Shown in pieces: positions 61,061 through 64,000 of a stretch of DNA of 64,000 nucleotides. Within the stretch, counting starts at the first letter, position 1. Every line of letters starts with the position of its first letter. Under the pieces are notes generated by a model. It had not been told where the DNA came from. It saw only the letters and a list, made by a program, of their open reading frames with translations, and made no database searches. Both the position numbers and the translations under genes were made by a program. The DNA is from Sordaria brevicollis (taxonomy: Eukaryota; Ascomycota; Sordariomycetes; Sordariales; Sordariaceae): NCBI GenBank assembly GCA_033439795.1, contig JAUTDP010000008.1, positions 248,001 through 312,000 of the forward strand, in the 5' to 3' direction.

Positions 61061-64000
61061 TGGGGCGCCTTACGTAAGCTTATTTCTATTAGTCGAATCT
61101 ACCCTCTAATTTGATATACCTCCCTAAATGTAATCTATTTCTTAAAATAGACAAATTTAAAACTATTTATATAAGACTAATTACTCCTCTTTATTTATTT
61201 CCTTAATTTTTAGGTATTTTACCCGTTAATAACCTTCTTTATTTCGTATAGAATTTATCCCTATTAACCTCTTAAATTCCTAATATTTTTCTACGGTTAA
61301 TATTTTAATTATACCGTTTACGGGCATCTTTAAAGTTTCGAGATATTATACCTTAATTATCCCTACCTATATTTCTTATTTCAATTAGTATTAGTAAATA
61401 TCGATATAGCGGAGTTTAATTATTAATTTTAAAGCCTTTATATTTAGGATTTTGAATATTTAAATATTATTATATTCGAGAATTAGAATAGGGTTAAAGA
61501 GTTTTAATATAAGACCTTTGAATAGCCTTATAATATATAGTATTTCTTTAGCGATGTTAGAAAGGGCTAAAAATTCTACTTTAATTATAGAAATAATTAT
61601 TATTAATTATTTAAAAGCTCTTTAATAGATAAATTTACTATATAATTTTATTATAAAACTTTGGGAATTCTTACGGTTAATAGAATTATTGGTAAAGGAG
61701 GCGTTAAAAATAAATTGAAGTTTAATATTTCTTTTATAATATAGGGCTAGGTTTGCGGTAATAAAGAGGTAATATAGTACTTTATTTACGGCTTTATAAT
61801 ACTTTAATCTTAGGTTATAATTATATTTAGGAAATCGATTAGTTATAAAGGTAATATTTAATTTAGTAATAACGGCGGCGTAAAATATAGACCCGATTTT
61901 AATTTAGTATCGATAAATAAATTAGTTAATAGCTTTATAATCGTAGGGTATTAATTCGATATTATTTATTGGGATTTAAGTAATACGTTTATCGTTGGCG
62001 AATTTGTAGATCTTTTAAAGGTATAATTATTAGGATAATTAAATTTTACGGGCCTTGCGATTACGGATTACTTTAATACTTAGGAATTATTATAATTCCT
62101 TTCTTTTAATTAAATTATATTAGGATTATAGAATTTTTATATATTATTAAGCAATTTCCTCTTTAATAGGGTAATAATAAAAAATAATATTATTAACGTA
62201 ATAAACGATTAAAATACTATTATTAATTAGAATATAAAGATTTTTAGGGATTGCGTAAAATTTTAAGGTTTTAAATATCCTTATGAGTTTTCGTTATTAT
62301 AATAGTAAGGAATAACGAAGATTATATAGTACTTTGAGGATTTTAAATATTTTTTCTTAAATATAATAATTTAGTAGTATATATATATAGATTTTTTCGT
62401 TTATTATTACGTTTACGAAGGTATTAATTACGTTCTATTAAATGAATTTAAAGTTGAAGCGTAAGGTTATAATTATAAGGGTGCGGAAGGATTTTCCTAT
62501 TAGGGTAGAGGTATAAATTTCCTACTTTATAGTCCTTATTTATTAATTTTTACGTATAATTAAACGAATTTTAATTTTATTAAAATAATTATTTTTAAAG
62601 TATTTATAAGTGTATACTTATATATAATTGAGGATTTGCTTGCCCTTAATTCTAGGCTCGTCGCGGTTTATTTCCACTTAAATTTTTATTTATTTGTAGT
62701 TTTCGAAGTAAATTCGCTTGGTTTATTTAAAGAGGTTACTTAAAAGATATTTATCGAAGTTTTTATAGTTGCAAAGTATTAACGGTAATTAATAACGGTA
62801 AAGGTTCTAGAATTTATTAATAGTAATTAGGGATTCGATTATATTTTTAATAATTACCCTTTCTTTATATATAGAGTATTATAATTCTATTTTAGTAACC
62901 TTCTTCCTATATATTATAGTTATAGGTTGGTAAAGACGTCCGGCGTTAAATATTGCCTTTTAAGGTTCGAAACTTTTTAATAATTCCTTTTTAGCGTACT
63001 TAATACGATTTATAGTAAATACCCTTATAAGAAAGGAAATTGGTAATAATATATTTGGTAATATTAGATAATCGTAATTAATAAGGTAATCGATAACTAT
63101 TCGGTCCTCCTTTAGGTTTATAACTTTATTAAGGGGGTTTAGAGGCAGTACGCTAATCTCTACTTCCTTAGTAGTTATTTCTTCGGCTTGTACTTCTTTA
63201 ATAGCTATTACTTCCCCTTCTTGAACCGGATTGAAAAAGAGAGAATTTGGAAGGTTATAGGTATTCGTATCTTCTATATTAGTACGGCTAACTATAAAAT
63301 CGAGGGGAGATTGGTTATTTAATGGTTGTTCTTTAGCGGTGTAGTTATTGCGAATGCTTTATAGCTATAGACTCGAAGGTAGGAGATATTAAATTTGCGG
63401 GGGGTAACTTCGTCGTTACTACTATTAATTTTCTTAGTAATAGCCGTGTAAAATCTTTTATAGGGAGATTTCTAATTATAGAGGTATTTAAGGGATTAAT
63501 TATTGAAATATATTATTATAGAGACGATTTCCGGCTAAAGATCCTTGGGAAAACGAGTACTTAGACTTATAGTACGCGCTTTATCCTTAATTATACCTCC
63601 CGAGCGCTTTATACCTCTATTCTATATTTAGGTATATAAAGTAAAAGGCTCTATAATTATATTATATTACGCTAATAGGTTTAGGAGTAATTATAATTTC
63701 GTAATTTCATTATCGTATTTTAATATTCGTATTATAACGTTAAATTATATTTTAAAAAGAATAAAAAAATCGTTTAAATAGGCTACAATTATAATAGCGA
63801 ATCGGTTATAAAGGAAATATTCTTAAATATACCTAATAAATTTATAGGTAATAAATATAATATTAGTATAATTTTAATAACTTTTTTTATAATTGAGAAA
63901 ATTTATAATAAAACGTTTTTTAGCCTTATACCTTTTATTTTTAAGTTTTCGCTTAATTTACTATTTAATTTTTATTTGGGTATAAGTATTATATTATTCA
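61060..64000 (-). mobile_element. RIP-degraded Ty1/copia retrotransposon, truncated by the window
   Basis: The minus strand from about 62,240 to 61,300 encodes the RT end (YVNNIIF where YVDD is expected, near 62,190) and then the copia connection and RNase H blocks: FIYRYxIKIGSIFYAAVIT, PKYNYN, AVNKVLYYLF, FNASFTNNSINRK, KVEFLALSNIAKEI and KLRYIDIYxY. This order and these motifs are typical of Ty1/copia pol. The RT fingers and integrase should lie at higher coordinates and beyond 64,000. A 3' LTR should lie near 60,970-61,200 but has no partner in the window, so I did not mark it. RIP stops make the element inactive. Confidence 0.85.

Overview
The window looks like a filamentous ascomycete (Pezizomycotina) chromosome with strong repeat-induced point mutation (RIP). 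Roughly 1-48,305, 49,120-51,490 and 61,060-64,000 are very AT-rich. CA and TG dinucleotides are almost gone there while CG and TA are abundant, the signature of CpA-to-TpA RIP. Islands of normal composition (48,305-49,120 and about 51,490-61,000) carry intron-containing genes with 50-105 bp introns (plus one expanded 315 bp intron) and CTNAC branch points, as expected for this group. I cannot name the species. Layout: 1-8,416 is degraded DNA with repeat fragments and an exact 243-bp tandem duplication. 8,422-39,617 is a four-layer nest of LTR retrotransposons. The outer Ty3/gypsy element D (344-bp LTRs, about 8.9 kb once the guests are removed) was hit by three others: A (11.3 kb, 243-bp LTRs, in D's left LTR), B (3.7 kb, 236-bp LTRs) and C (7.2 kb, 227-bp LTRs). 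All four keep matching LTR pairs of identical length and 5-bp target duplications, so every border is fixed to the base. B carries divergent reading frames, and C carries an antisense reading frame behind pol. From 39,623 to 48,330 the DNA is again degraded but holds a roughly 1,050-codon RIP-damaged reading frame of unknown identity. 48,377-49,120 is a truncated NACHT/NLR-type gene with its introns and P-loop intact. Next, on the minus strand, is a RIP-degraded gene split by a 377-bp hAT-type MITE (8-bp duplication, empty site restores the frame). The gene island then holds a complete 11-exon SNF2/Rad5-like helicase (+), a secreted WSC-domain protein (+) whose promoter carries a 413-bp inverted-repeat element, and a convergent single-pass membrane protein (-). 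The right edge is a RIP-degraded Ty1/copia element on the minus strand that runs out of the window. Functionally the expressed genes are probably the helicase (chromatin or DNA repair) and two cell-surface proteins. They sit as a small island between heterochromatic, transposon-filled blocks. The NLR fragment and the MITE-split gene look like genes caught at the edge and lost to RIP.
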